From Echinicola pacifica DSM 19836 (GTDB taxonomy: Bacteria; Bacteroidota; Bacteroidia; Cytophagales; Cyclobacteriaceae): a stretch of 64,000 bases of DNA. Positions 9,021 through 18,112 of this stretch are shown here, in pieces. The stretch's first letter is position 1; each line of letters opens with the position of its first letter. Location: the NCBI RefSeq assembly GCF_000373245.1, contig NZ_KB890739.1:472441-536440 (forward strand), read 5' to 3'. The notes beneath the pieces are model-generated. The model did not search any database, was not told where the DNA came from, and saw only the letters and a program-made list of their open reading frames with translations. Both the position numbers and the translations under genes were made by a program.

Positions 9021-10880
9021 TCAATCTAATTGATCCAATTCTGCTAATTCTTCGGTGAATCCACCAGAAAGTATCGGAAATCGACACCAGGTTTTAGGGT
9101 CCACATTAAAGTCATCCAGATGAAATGAAGGGGCAAACCTTTCTCTCTTCCATTGGTTCCTGGCCCATAATCTAAAGAACTTAGTTACGTAGTTTTTTAG
9201 CAGCGGGGCGGGGATATCGAGTTCTTCCAGGAGTATTAGATATACATCTGCAGGTTTGCGGTATTCGCGGATGGCCAGTTTTTCTATATCGACGATCACG
9301 GAATAAGGCATAAGGTCCTGTTCATCGGTCTGATGCTGGTCTTGAGGTCGGAGTTCGGCTGTAGGCTGGAGGGCGTTTACCTTGGCAAGGCCCTCATATC
9401 CCAGCTGCTCTTCGGCCCATTGCAGCCACTGGAGCAAGAAGTACTTGTCCACTGCGGCGATAGGGGAGATGCTTCCGCTGGTGTCACCGTCCATGGTGGC
9501 GTATCCCACATCCCCTTCGCTCCTATTGGAAGTAGCCAGGAGCAGGGCATTTTTGATATTTGTCAGCATCCATATGATGGGTGCTCGGACCCGTGCCTGT
9601 ATGTTTTGCAAGGCAATATCATCTTCCTTCCACGATAATGTACGGCCGATAGCCGTTTCGATTTTTGAGGAATAAGACTGCACCTCCTCGCTGATGTTCC
9701 AATGGTGAAAGGAAGCACCAAGGCTTTTGGCAAGAAACTGAGCACTGTCCAAGGTGTCTTGAGAGCTGTTTTCTGAAGCTTGATAGGCGGTGGTCAATAC
9801 CTGTCCGATAATTTCCTTCGGGCTGGCATCAGTGGAGACTTTGCCCAGTAAGCCTGCTTTTTCGATAAAGCGATGTGAACCTAAGAGTCGGCAGCCTCGG
9901 TGTACCATCTCTGCCACGAGGACTGCGATGGAAGAGGAGTCTGCTCCTCCGCTGAGGGAAAGCACAAATCCAGCGCTTCGGCTTTTGCGCATATAGTCAA
10001 AGAGTGCCAGGGTCACCGCATGGGTAAACTCAGTATTCTTATCATGATCAAGGGAGTTTTCCGGAAGCGGAGGAAGTCCATGGTCCATATTGTACTCATG
10101 GACTTGATAATCTTCAAATGATAAGAGAGGGTTTTTATAGTATAATTTACCGTTTTTGGCGACTAGTGTTTCCCCATCAAAAATCATCCGGCCGGCTTCA
10201 TTGCCGAGGAGGTTGACGTAGAAATAGGTGGCGTCCAGGTGAATGCTACTTTCAGTGACTAGTTCTTCCCGGAGCTTGCTCTTGCCCATGGCAAAATGGC
10301 TAGCGCTGGGGTTGAAGATAAGGTCAACGTTACGGTCTTTTAGGCGATAGCCGGGTCTTTTGTCTCCTCGCCAGGCATCTTCACAGATTTCAAAGCCATA
10401 GGTGATGCCTTTTTTGTCAAACACCATATCGCCAAGGGGAACTTCTGTTCCGAAGAAATCAAAGGTGGCGATTTTGCCTGCTTGCCAGGGGCTAAACCAT
10501 CTGAATTCATAATGAACGCCATCGATGGCCAGAAACTGCTTCGCGACAATTCCTTTGAGTTTTTGATCCTCCAGAATAGCGATACAATTGTACAGCTGCT
10601 GCTCCAGGCGGATGGGCAGTCCGATACAGATGGTGATGTCCTCGGCAAGGGGGAGTAGCGCTTGGAGTTGCTGAAGTGCTTTTTTGGGATACCATTGGCT
10701 AAAAAAAAGATCCTCACTTCCATATCCGGTAATGGCGAGTTCGGGGAAACAGAGGAGTTCGATATTTTTTTCCTTCGCTTCACGGATTGCCTTATGGATA
10801 TTGTCCAGGTTACCCTTCCAGTCCAGAGGAGTCTGGTTTACGGTGACACCACCTATCTTGAGGTTTGACATTTTTTGCAA
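9021..10880 (-). CDS. nadE: Glutamine-hydrolysing NAD+ synthetase
   Basis: This 619-residue two-domain enzyme makes NAD+ from deamido-NAD+, ATP and glutamine. The N-terminal nitrilase-fold amidase shows the Glu-Lys-Cys triad: Glu47 (FPELAITGYG), Lys114 (VAKQFL) and Cys166 (FEICEDAW). The C-terminal synthetase domain shows the PP-loop SGGADSS at 310-316. An internal ATG (Met4, 10871) is a plausible alternative start. It lies downstream of rnc on the same strand, but a hairpin at 10901-10924 in the 79-bp gap suggests separate transcription. Confidence 0.95.
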   Translation of the reverse strand: MQKMSNLKIGGVTVNQTPLDWKGNLDNIHKAIREAKEKNIELLCFPELAITGYGSEDLFFSQWYPKKALQQLQALLPLAEDITICIGLPIRLEQQLYNCIAILEDQKLKGIVAKQFLAIDGVHYEFRWFSPWQAGKIATFDFFGTEVPLGDMVFDKKGITYGFEICEDAWRGDKRPGYRLKDRNVDLIFNPSASHFAMGKSKLREELVTESSIHLDATYFYVNLLGNEAGRMIFDGETLVAKNGKLYYKNPLLSFEDYQVHEYNMDHGLPPLPENSLDHDKNTEFTHAVTLALFDYMRKSRSAGFVLSLSGGADSSSIAVLVAEMVHRGCRLLGSHRFIEKAGLLGKVSTDASPKEIIGQVLTTAYQASENSSQDTLDSAQFLAKSLGASFHHWNISEEVQSYSSKIETAIGRTLSWKEDDIALQNIQARVRAPIIWMLTNIKNALLLATSNRSEGDVGYATMDGDTSGSISPIAAVDKYFLLQWLQWAEEQLGYEGLAKVNALQPTAELRPQDQHQTDEQDLMPYSVIVDIEKLAIREYRKPADVYLILLEELDIPAPLLKNYVTKFFRLWARNQWKRERFAPSFHLDDFNVDPKTWCRFPILSGGFTEELAELDQLD

Positions 10881-10900
10881 GTATGGTTATAAATGAAAAG

Positions 10901-10924
10901 CCTGTATAGGCTAAAATATACAGG
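10901..10924 (-). terminator. Probable terminator after the acpP-fabF-rnc operon
   Basis: A perfect 8-bp inverted repeat (CCTGTATA at 10901-10908, TATACAGG at 10917-10924) with an 8-nt loop is followed on the minus strand by CTTTTCATTT. It falls 36 nt past the rnc stop. The U-tract is poor, so termination may be partial and nadE may receive read-through. Confidence 0.5.
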
Positions 10925-10959
10925 ATTTATCAAGAAACATATTTGGCAAATATAGGATT

Positions 10960-11703
10960 CTATACTGCCAAATTAAGTTTTTCGCATGCATTTTTTGCAG
11001 CTTCCTGTTCTGCCTTTTTCTTGGTGGGGCCTTTACCATCGGTGAAGAATTCATTTTCGATTTTCAGTTCGATTGTAAATTCTTTAAATCGCTGGGATCC
11101 ATTGACTGATTGAAGGACAAATTCCACTTCCTTACTTTCTTTCTGGGACCACTCGATGATTTTACTTTTGAAGTTGGTGGTGGTGGTGATGATATTGTCC
11201 AGATCAAAGAAAGGGGCAATAATTTTGGTCAGGATAAAGTGTTTGCAGAAGATATAGCCACGGTCGAGGTACACGGCACCGACGAGGGCTTCTAGGGTAT
11301 CTCCATAGATGGATTTGTGGGTATAGAGGCCTTTTTGTGAAAGGTCTGATTCCACGATTTTGGAGAGGCCTATTTTTTGGCCTACACGGTTTAGGGATTC
11401 GCGATTTACGATTCTTGAGCGTGTTTCGGTTAGGAAACCTTCATCCCGATAGGGGAATTTGATGAAAAGTAATTCAGCGACCACAGCACCGAGTACGGCA
11501 TCGCCTAAAAATTCAAGTCTTTCATTGCTCGCTTTGACGCCATGCTTTATTTCCTCTGCTACAGAGGAGTGGCGGGCAGCGAGTTTATAAAGAGATAAGT
11601 TTAAAGGCTTGCGGCCGACCATCAACTTGATGGCAGCAGCAAGCCCTTTATCTTTTTTATTGTAAAGTAGTTCGTGTACTCTGAGTTTGCGAAATAGTTT
11701 CAA
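10960..11703 (-). CDS. rnc: Ribonuclease III
   Basis: This 247-residue double-strand-specific endoribonuclease is needed for rRNA maturation and turnover of structured RNA. The nuclease signature ERLEFLGDAV is at 61-70 (Glu64 and Asp68), with the second metal pair in YGDTLEALVGA (Asp135, Glu138). A double-stranded RNA-binding domain fills about 178-245, ending KKKAEQEAAKNACEKL. It is third in the acpP-fabF-rnc operon, starting 7 nt after the fabF stop, the standard arrangement in this phylum. Confidence 0.95.
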   Translation of the reverse strand: MKLFRKLRVHELLYNKKDKGLAAAIKLMVGRKPLNLSLYKLAARHSSVAEEIKHGVKASNERLEFLGDAVLGAVVAELLFIKFPYRDEGFLTETRSRIVNRESLNRVGQKIGLSKIVESDLSQKGLYTHKSIYGDTLEALVGAVYLDRGYIFCKHFILTKIIAPFFDLDNIITTTTNFKSKIIEWSQKESKEVEFVLQSVNGSQRFKEFTIELKIENEFFTDGKGPTKKKAEQEAAKNACEKLNLAV

Positions 11704-11710
11704 GGTCGGT

Positions 11711-12964
11711 CTACTCAGTTATTTTTTTGAAGATGACAGAAGCATTATGCCCGCCAAATCCAAAGGTATTACTCAAGGCTACATTTACAGTTTTTGCCTG
11801 TGCTTTATTGAAAGTCAGGTTAAGCTGGTCGTCAAATGCTTCATCATCCGTAAAGTGGTTGATGGTAGGAGGTACCAAGTCATTTTGGATGGACATGATA
11901 GAAGCAATAGCCTCTATAGCGCCCGCAGCTCCCAGCAGGTGTCCGGTCATGGATTTGGTACTGCTGATATTCAGCTTGTACGCATGATCACCGAATACAC
12001 GTTGAATCGCTTTAATTTCTGATACATCTCCCAGCGGTGTCGAAGTACCATGCACATTGATATAATCCACATCTTCAGGTTGCATTCCTGCGTCCTCCAA
12101 GGCGAATTTCATCACATTTCCAGCGCCTACCCCTTCAGGGTGAGGAGCAGTAATATGATGTGCATCAGCTGTCATACCAGCACCTACTAATTCAGCGTAG
12201 ATTTTGGCACCACGAGCTTTGGCATGTTCGTACTCTTCCAGAATAATTGCGCCAGCACCCTCTCCTAAAACAAATCCATCACGGTCCCTATCAAAAGGCC
12301 TAGAGGCAGTTTCTGGAGAATCATTTCGCTGTGACAAAGCTTTCAGGGCATTAAATCCACCTACTCCCGCTTCAGTGACTGCTGCTTCCGATCCTCCCGA
12401 GACAAAGACATTAGCCTTGCCAAGACGGATATAGTTGAAAGCATCAATCAATGCATTGGTGCCAGAGGCACAAGCAGAGACAGTGACGAAGTTGGGACCT
12501 TGAAGGCCATACTTCATGGAAATAAATCCTGCGCTGATGTCAGCGATCATCTTTGGAATAAAGAAGGGGTTGAAACGCGGAGTTCCATCTCCTGTAGCAA
12601 AACTTGCTACCTCATCCTGAAAAGTTTTTAGTCCGCCGATACCTGAACCCCAAATGACTCCAGCTTTGGCTAGGTCTATTGAATCTAAGTCCAAGCCTGA
12701 ATCTTTCATCGCTTCATCACATGCGATCATCGCATATTGTGTGAAGGGGTCCATCTTGCGGGCTTCTTTTCTATCTATAAATGCCTCGATATCGAGATTT
12801 TTGATCTCGCAGGCAAATTGAGTCTTAAATTTAGATGCGTCGAATCTCGTAATAGGAGCAGCACCACTCACTCCATTAGACAGCCCCTTCCAGAATTCCG
12901 GAACGGTATTGCCTAGTGGGGTGAGGGCACCTAAACCTGTTACTACAACTCTTTTTAAATTCAT
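11711..12964 (-). CDS. fabF: 3-oxoacyl-[ACP] synthase II
   Basis: FabF is the condensing enzyme of fatty-acid elongation, joining malonyl-ACP to acyl-ACP. At 417 residues it has the normal family length. The Cys-His-His triad is intact: Cys165 (VSACASG), His305 (NVHGTSTPLGD) and His342, with Lys337 in STKSMTGH. The start RVVVTGLGALTPLGN is typical. The gene starts 22 nt after acpP and ends 7 nt before rnc, so all three are read from the acpP promoter. Confidence 0.96.
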   Translation of the reverse strand: MNLKRVVVTGLGALTPLGNTVPEFWKGLSNGVSGAAPITRFDASKFKTQFACEIKNLDIEAFIDRKEARKMDPFTQYAMIACDEAMKDSGLDLDSIDLAKAGVIWGSGIGGLKTFQDEVASFATGDGTPRFNPFFIPKMIADISAGFISMKYGLQGPNFVTVSACASGTNALIDAFNYIRLGKANVFVSGGSEAAVTEAGVGGFNALKALSQRNDSPETASRPFDRDRDGFVLGEGAGAIILEEYEHAKARGAKIYAELVGAGMTADAHHITAPHPEGVGAGNVMKFALEDAGMQPEDVDYINVHGTSTPLGDVSEIKAIQRVFGDHAYKLNISSTKSMTGHLLGAAGAIEAIASIMSIQNDLVPPTINHFTDDEAFDDQLNLTFNKAQAKTVNVALSNTFGFGGHNASVIFKKITE

Positions 12965-12986
12965 AAATGAATTTTGAGAAGTTAAA

Positions 12987-13223
12987 TTATTTTACGTTTG
13001 CTTCCAGATAGCTTACAGCCTGACCAACTGTACCGATTTGCTCGGCTTGGTCGTCTGGAATAGAAATGTTGAATTCTTTTTCGAATTCCATGATAAGCTC
13101 TACCGTATCGAGAGAGTCAGCGCCTAAGTCATTAGTGAAGCTCGCTTCAGGAGTAACTTCTGATTCTTCTACGCCTAACTTATCCACGATAATGGCTTTT
13201 ACTTTTTGTGCAATTTCAGACAT
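12987..13223 (-). CDS. acpP: Acyl carrier protein
   Basis: This 78-residue acidic protein carries the growing acyl chain on 4'-phosphopantetheine attached to Ser37 in the DSL motif ([15 protein letters not shown], 34-48). Length, acidity and position ahead of fabF are diagnostic. It is the first gene of the acpP-fabF-rnc operon, with a recognisable promoter 30-60 nt upstream. Confidence 0.97.
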   Translation of the reverse strand: MSEIAQKVKAIIVDKLGVEESEVTPEASFTNDLGADSLDTVELIMEFEKEFNISIPDDQAEQIGTVGQAVSYLEANVK

Positions 13224-13252
13224 TTTGTGATTAGTTTAGTTAAAACACTCCG

Positions 13253-13284
13253 CAAAGAAATATATTTATACGCTTAATGTCAAA
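13253..13284 (-). promoter_or_regulatory. Bacteroidota-type promoter of acpP operon
   Basis: Read on the minus strand, TTTG (13284-13281), a 20-nt spacer and TTTCTTTG (13260-13253) match the TTTG-N19-23-TAnnTTTG consensus with one mismatch (TT for TA). The predicted transcription start near 13246 leaves a leader of roughly 20-25 nt before acpP. Confidence 0.6.
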
Positions 13285-13344
13285 AAAAACCGATAACTAA
13301 ATTTAAGATATTCCTCGGAAACATAGAAGTTGGACAATTATTTT

Positions 13345-13352
13345 TAATTTTG
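13345..13352 (+). promoter_or_regulatory. Minus-7 element for the IPExxxVDY-pyk operon
   Basis: TAATTTTG fits TAnnTTTG exactly and ends 22 nt before the ATG at 13375. No matching TTTG lies at the usual distance upstream, so the -33 half is weak. Confidence 0.5.
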
Positions 13353-13374
13353 TTTTTTTAAAAATGCTTCCTTT

Positions 13375-13803
13375 ATGAGGAAAACAAAACTCCAAGTAGA
13401 ACATATTTATGAATTTGACCTGTTGGGTATTATGGCACCGCTCAAAGACTATAAGATGGCTTGGTCTGTGAATAACTCATTGAGTATCAATATGGTACGT
13501 TCTGAGGATTTTACACTGAAATTTCTCAATCAACCGCGATTGGTCATTTCCCGGTTTATTTTGGAAAAAGAACATGGTTATATTCAGTTATTAAAGAACC
13601 GTTCTTTTTCAGATTCGGGACAAACACTGTATCTTGTACCCGAATTGAAAGTCATGGATTATTTTCTTCTAATGCAAGATTTTACCCATGAAACAGATTT
13701 GCCGGACTGCATCAGTCAGCTGTCGAAAAGTAATTATATTCAAAATGTAGTGAAAATCGATGTCAACAAACTGAAGTCAAAAGAGAACCTATTAACCTAT
13801 TAA
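13375..13803 (+). CDS. IPExxxVDY family protein
   Basis: This 142-residue cytoplasmic protein has no recognised catalytic motif. It carries the motif that names its Bacteroidota-only family, here as VPELKVMDY at about 104-112, so the first Ile is Val and the second Val is Met. The function of the family is unknown. It is transcribed away from acpP and ends 17 nt before pyk. The recurrent placement of this family near acpP and pyruvate kinase suggests a shared operon with pyk, but gives no biochemical clue. Confidence 0.85.
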   Translation: MRKTKLQVEHIYEFDLLGIMAPLKDYKMAWSVNNSLSINMVRSEDFTLKFLNQPRLVISRFILEKEHGYIQLLKNRSFSDSGQTLYLVPELKVMDYFLLMQDFTHETDLPDCISQLSKSNYIQNVVKIDVNKLKSKENLLTY

Positions 13804-13820
13804 ATTATAAAACATTAAAA

Positions 13821-15257
13821 ATGAACTTACCCATCGCAAATAAGAAAACCAAGATTTTGGCAACTGTTGGGCCTGCTTCAAATAACGAAAAGACACTCAC
13901 CGATCTGGTGAAAGCAGGTGTAAACGTTTTTAGATTGAATTTTTCCCACGGAAATCATGATGGCCATGCAGAAGTCATCGAGTTGATTCGCAAAATCAAC
14001 AAAGACTATGGTCTCAATGTAGGGATCCTTCAGGATTTGCAAGGACCAAAAATCCGCGTAGGCGAAGTACAAGACAACGGCGTCGAGATCAAAGAAGGTG
14101 AGCCGATCACCATCACCAATGATCCCGTAATCGGTACCTCCCAACTGGTGAGTACCGTCTATCAAAACCTACCACAGGACGTGGTGCCCGGCGATCGTAT
14201 TTTGATCGATGACGGAAACCTCGAAGTGGCCGTCAACAGTACCGACGGAAAAAATGTAAACTGTACCGTCGTGCATGGTGGTATATTGAAATCCAGAAAA
14301 GGAATCAACCTTCCTAATACCAAAGTAAGTGCTCCTTCCCTGACAGAAAAGGATATCAAAGACCTAGCTTTTGGCTTAGATAAAGAAGTGGACTGGATCG
14401 CCCTGTCTTTTGTGAGATCTGCTGAGGATATCGTGGACCTTAGGAAACGCATCAAGGCTCAAGGAAAAGACTGCCGCATCGTGGCCAAAATCGAAAAGCC
14501 TGAAGCACTGGATAATATCGATGAAATCATCGAAGCTACCGACGGTGTGATGGTCGCTCGAGGGGATCTCGGTGTTGAAGTGCCTATGGAAATGGTGCCA
14601 CTTTGGCAAAAACGTATTGTGGAGAAATGTAAGAAGGCCTGCAAGCCGGTGATCATCGCCACCCAGATGCTGGAAAGTATGATCCAAAATCCTCGCCCTA
14701 CCCGTGCAGAAACTAATGATGTCGCCACCGCCGTCCTTGATGGAGCGGATGCCGTGATGCTATCTGCTGAGACTGCCTCAGGATCCTATCCGGTGCACGC
14801 GGTGAAAGCCATGACCAAAATCATCCAATATATCGAGCAAAACTCTGATGTCTATCATTATCTCTATGAGATGCGTGAAGATGATCCGACTTATGTGAGC
14901 AATAATGTCATTATGATGGCCTCAGGCTTGTCAAAAAATGTGAATGCCAAAGCTATCGTAGGTATTACCGCTTCTGGTTTTACCGCCTTTAGAATCGCTT
15001 CTCACAGACCTTTTGCTAAGAACTTTGTCTTTACCCATAACAAAACACTCATCACTCAGCTGAGCTTAGTATGGGGGGTGACCGCCTATTATTTTGATGG
15101 TGAGCAGACTTCTACGGATGAAACCATCACCTTTATCCAGGATAGCCTGAAAGAACTGGGTGATCTGGAAGTGGGAGATGTCATGATCAATACCGCAAGT
15201 ATGCCGTTGAAGAGCAAAGGCAAAACGAATATGTTGAAAATTCATGTGGTAGAGTAA
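13821..15257 (+). CDS. pyk: Pyruvate kinase
   Basis: This 478-residue enzyme catalyses the last step of glycolysis, phosphoenolpyruvate plus ADP to pyruvate plus ATP. Seen: KTKILATVGPAS at the N-terminus, the NFSHG substrate region (about 41-45), the active-site signature IVAKIEKPEA (221-230; Lys225) with GVMVARGDLGVE after it, MLESMI (284-289) and RAETNDVATAVLDGADAVMLS. The C-terminal regulatory domain is present. Second gene after the IPExxxVDY gene, followed by a strong terminator. Confidence 0.96.
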   Translation: MNLPIANKKTKILATVGPASNNEKTLTDLVKAGVNVFRLNFSHGNHDGHAEVIELIRKINKDYGLNVGILQDLQGPKIRVGEVQDNGVEIKEGEPITITNDPVIGTSQLVSTVYQNLPQDVVPGDRILIDDGNLEVAVNSTDGKNVNCTVVHGGILKSRKGINLPNTKVSAPSLTEKDIKDLAFGLDKEVDWIALSFVRSAEDIVDLRKRIKAQGKDCRIVAKIEKPEALDNIDEIIEATDGVMVARGDLGVEVPMEMVPLWQKRIVEKCKKACKPVIIATQMLESMIQNPRPTRAETNDVATAVLDGADAVMLSAETASGSYPVHAVKAMTKIIQYIEQNSDVYHYLYEMREDDPTYVSNNVIMMASGLSKNVNAKAIVGITASGFTAFRIASHRPFAKNFVFTHNKTLITQLSLVWGVTAYYFDGEQTSTDETITFIQDSLKELGDLEVGDVMINTASMPLKSKGKTNMLKIHVVE

Positions 15258-15280
15258 GCTCTATCCTATTTATAAAATAC

Positions 15281-15315
15281 AAAAAGGCACCCTGAGCAAT
15301 CAAGGTGCCTTTTTT
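15281..15315 (+). terminator. Rho-independent terminator of pyk
   Basis: An 11-bp stem (AAAAAGGCACC at 15281-15291 with GGTGCCTTTTT at 15304-15314), a 12-nt loop and a U-tract lie 24 nt after the stop codon. Confidence 0.9.
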
Positions 15316-15498
15316 ATTGCTCAAAATAAACTTTAAGCATGATGGTAAATGAATCATGCATTTTGATAAACTAAAAATCTTTTACCGCGCCTGGGTTTTG
15401 ATTCCCTGCTCAAGTAGCCATTTTATTGGACCTTAAGCAGCTCACTAGGAGCGATAGGGCTTGAGCTGATCTTCGCTGAGAAAGTTTAATGTCAGTTC

Positions 15499-17055
15499 TT
15501 ATCCACCTTGGGGTTTGACCAGAATGACTTTTTCCTGGTCCACCATCACCGCTCCCGCAGGAGAACCCTTTACCTTTCTTACAAATTTGCAGGGAGTATA
15601 GATTACTGCGGCTACAGATTCATTCTTGCTCTTGGAGTGGTATGCGGCGATCTCTGCGGCCCGTTCTAGGGTGGACTTGGGGAATTGCATGCCGGACTGG
15701 TGTTTGATGATTACGTGCGATCCTGAGACATCTTTGGCGTGAAGCCACATATCATCCTTCCAGGCATACATGCGTAGCATAATATCATTGGCCTTAGCGG
15801 AGCGTCCCACCAATACATCAAAACCATCGATCTCTAGTTTTTTGAAAGGCAGGGATTCCTCTTGCACCTTCTTGCCAGGGCTCAGTGAATTTTCCTTCGC
15901 AAAATCCCTGAGCTCTTTGAACTGATCGATCTCCAGTAGTTCTTGGACTTGTGCGGTGGTAGTTTCTAAAAACTCCTCTTTCTCTAATAAATTGTTTTCA
16001 AGTTTTGAGACCTCTATTTTCCGATTTTTACTTTTACGATAGAGGTTTTCGGCCTGCTTCTGGGGGCTTACTTCCCTTTTTAGGCTGATCGTTATTGTGG
16101 TATTATTATAAAAGTCAAAAAGCTCCACCTCGGTGGCCCCTTTGGGGATTTGGTGCAGGTTGGCCATGATGATATCCGCTAGCCTGCTGGGCGGTGTGGC
16201 ACTTTCCAGTTCCTCGAGTTTCTGGGAGGTTTTCTGAATATAAGCTTTGGTCTTTTTTACCTGATCTTCGAGGCGTTTTTGAAGCTGGTATTTTTCCCGG
16301 TCAAATGCCTGAAATATTACGGCCTTTTGGAAATAGTAATTACAGGCAGAGATGGGATCTGCCGATTGGAACTCGGCTTCCGGGACTGGTAGAAGGGATA
16401 AATAATAAGTCCCATTCTCCTGATATATGCTGAAGAGCGGACTTTCCAGCATATCCAAAATCTCTTGAATTAAGACCCATTTCTGCTCGATTTCAGCTTC
16501 TATATAGCCTTGTGATTTTAACCAATTTCTGGGTATTTTCCCAAGGGTGGGTAAGAAAGCTGCGGCTTTTCCTTCCAGCTCATAAAATCGGCTTTTGCTC
16601 AGATCCAGGTCCTGAGCAAGCTCGTCAAGACTCAGATTCCAATCCTCTTTCAGTTCATTTTTGAAGAGACTGAGCGGCTGGCTGGTTTCATTTGCATACA
16701 AAAGGATATTGCTTCGGTTTCCATGCAGCTTAAACAGCAGGAGGTGACCGGTGGAGAAATTAATTACAAAGGACCTTTCGAAGGGGATTACCTTTATCGC
16801 GCGCACGGTCGCCCCCATGATTAATGGGAATAGGTTTGCGCTATTTTTTTTGGATCGCTTATAGTCATCAGGGAAACTGATGCAGGGATTGGAGGGGTTG
16901 AGATGGGCCCTTATATGCAGGGATTTTTCCTCAGCAGCATAACCCATCACCAGCTCATCTTTATGTTGGGAGAAGCATTCCATTAGCTCCATGCCGACTA
17001 GCGATTTTGCGATCTCAGGGCAGAGGTACTGTAAGAAATGGTAATTTAAGTGCAT
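15499..17055 (-). CDS. rqcH: NFACT-family ribosome quality control protein (RqcH/Rqc2 homologue)
   Basis: This 518-residue protein has the full NFACT layout: an NFACT-N domain (about 1-200, with LHGNRSNILLYA near 110-121), a helical/coiled-coil middle (about 250-390), and an NFACT-R domain at about 395-515 (WLHAKDVSGSHVII, AAEIAAYHSKSK, VRKVKGSPAG). RqcH binds stalled 50S-peptidyl-tRNA and directs C-terminal alanine tailing of the nascent chain. At the position of the functional Asp-Arg pair of NFACT-N (B. subtilis D97-R98) this protein reads Glu93-Arg94. The gene lies 2 nt after the metallo-hydrolase gene and is the last of a five-gene run. Older annotation would call it a fibronectin-binding protein. 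Confidence 0.85.
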   Translation of the reverse strand: MHLNYHFLQYLCPEIAKSLVGMELMECFSQHKDELVMGYAAEEKSLHIRAHLNPSNPCISFPDDYKRSKKNSANLFPLIMGATVRAIKVIPFERSFVINFSTGHLLLFKLHGNRSNILLYANETSQPLSLFKNELKEDWNLSLDELAQDLDLSKSRFYELEGKAAAFLPTLGKIPRNWLKSQGYIEAEIEQKWVLIQEILDMLESPLFSIYQENGTYYLSLLPVPEAEFQSADPISACNYYFQKAVIFQAFDREKYQLQKRLEDQVKKTKAYIQKTSQKLEELESATPPSRLADIIMANLHQIPKGATEVELFDFYNNTTITISLKREVSPQKQAENLYRKSKNRKIEVSKLENNLLEKEEFLETTTAQVQELLEIDQFKELRDFAKENSLSPGKKVQEESLPFKKLEIDGFDVLVGRSAKANDIMLRMYAWKDDMWLHAKDVSGSHVIIKHQSGMQFPKSTLERAAEIAAYHSKSKNESVAAVIYTPCKFVRKVKGSPAGAVMVDQEKVILVKPQGG

Positions 17056-17057
17056 AG

Positions 17058-17819
17058 TTATAGGTTCAACTGTAGGCCGTCATAGGCCAGAAAGATGTTT
17101 TCCGGTAGCATGTCTTCCACCGACTTATGTTTTCCTAACTTATGACTGATATGGGTAAGGTATGCTTTTTCTGGCTTGATAATGCTGATCCATTCGATGG
17201 CTTCTTTGAGCGTCAGATGAGAAATATGCTCTGTTTGTTGAAGGGCATTGAGGACCAGTGTTTTGGTGCCCTTGAGTTTGGCCATTTCGCTGTCTAAAAT
17301 GGATTTGGCATCCGTGATATAAGAGAAGTCTCCGATTCGGTATCCGAATACGGGCAGCTTATAGTGCAGCACCTCAATGGGTAGGAAGGTATTTCCAGCC
17401 ACAATAAAGGGTTTATTGTCGATTTGATGGGTGATGACCTGAGGGACACCGGGGTATTTTTTTTCGGCGAAGATATAGGAGTACTCCCTTTTCAGCTGGC
17501 TGAGCACCGGCGCTGTGCCATAGACAGGCATATCTTTGTTTTGCATGAAATTATACGGGCGGATATCGTCAAGACCTGCAGTATGATCCTTATGCTCGTG
17601 GGTATAGACGACCGCGTCAAGACTCGAGATCCCTTCACGGAGCATTTGGGTTCGGAAATCAGGGCCAGTGTCGATGACAATACTGCTGTCGTCAATTTGC
17701 AGATGGATAGAGCTTCGTAATCTTTTGTCCCGAAAATCAAGGGATTTGCATACCTCACATTGACAGCCGATCACAGGAACCCCTTGTGAGGTGCCTGTTC
17801 CTAGAAAAGTGATTTTCAA
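17058..17819 (-). CDS. MBL-fold metallo-hydrolase (PhnP-like)
   Basis: This 253-residue metallo-beta-lactamase-fold enzyme resembles PhnP-type phosphodiesterases. Seen: LGTGTSQGVPVIGCQCEVC (6-24, a cysteine pair as in PhnP), IDTGPDFR (49-56), the metal motif THEHKDHTAGLD (73-84) and a C-terminal HISHKLGKH. No export signal. The substrate is unknown; PhnP opens cyclic phosphoribose phosphates, but no phn gene is nearby. It overlaps the upstream 92-residue gene by 4 nt and precedes rqcH by 2 nt, so translation of all three is probably coupled. Confidence 0.85.
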   Translation of the reverse strand: MKITFLGTGTSQGVPVIGCQCEVCKSLDFRDKRLRSSIHLQIDDSSIVIDTGPDFRTQMLREGISSLDAVVYTHEHKDHTAGLDDIRPYNFMQNKDMPVYGTAPVLSQLKREYSYIFAEKKYPGVPQVITHQIDNKPFIVAGNTFLPIEVLHYKLPVFGYRIGDFSYITDAKSILDSEMAKLKGTKTLVLNALQQTEHISHLTLKEAIEWISIIKPEKAYLTHISHKLGKHKSVEDMLPENIFLAYDGLQLNL

Positions 17820-18094
17820 AGCTTTAATTCAGTTTGTTGGAGTTCACTATAGAAATCCTGGTTCTTTTTGTTTTTAAATTCCTTAGGGTTGAAATTCAAT
17901 TCTTTCAAAATATCGATCAAGGTGTTTATTTTTCCTTCCAAGGTATAGTACTTATTGATGATGACCACTTTTGTGTCTTTTAATAAGCAGTAACCGGATC
18001 GGAAATTACCCTTTTCATATCGCAGCATATACTCCGATTCTGCAAAGAGGCTTTCGATTTTATCCAAATTGGTTTTCGTGTATTTTATTGCCAT
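17816..18094 (-). CDS. Conserved small protein of unknown function
   Basis: I do not recognise this 92-residue, lysine-rich soluble protein. The N-terminal half reads as an alpha/beta unit (LDKIESLFAESEYMLRYEKG, then CLLKDTKVVIINKYYTLEGK), and the C-terminal half is helical and charged. It has no signal peptide, cysteines in a metal pattern or membrane segment. It is 18 nt downstream of the lone receiver gene and overlaps the metallo-hydrolase start by 4 nt (ATGA-type overlap), which makes it a real operon member. Confidence 0.8.
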   Translation of the reverse strand: MAIKYTKTNLDKIESLFAESEYMLRYEKGNFRSGYCLLKDTKVVIINKYYTLEGKINTLIDILKELNFNPKEFKNKKNQDFYSELQQTELKL

Positions 18095-18112
18095 TCCATC
18101 CTAAGCTGTAGG

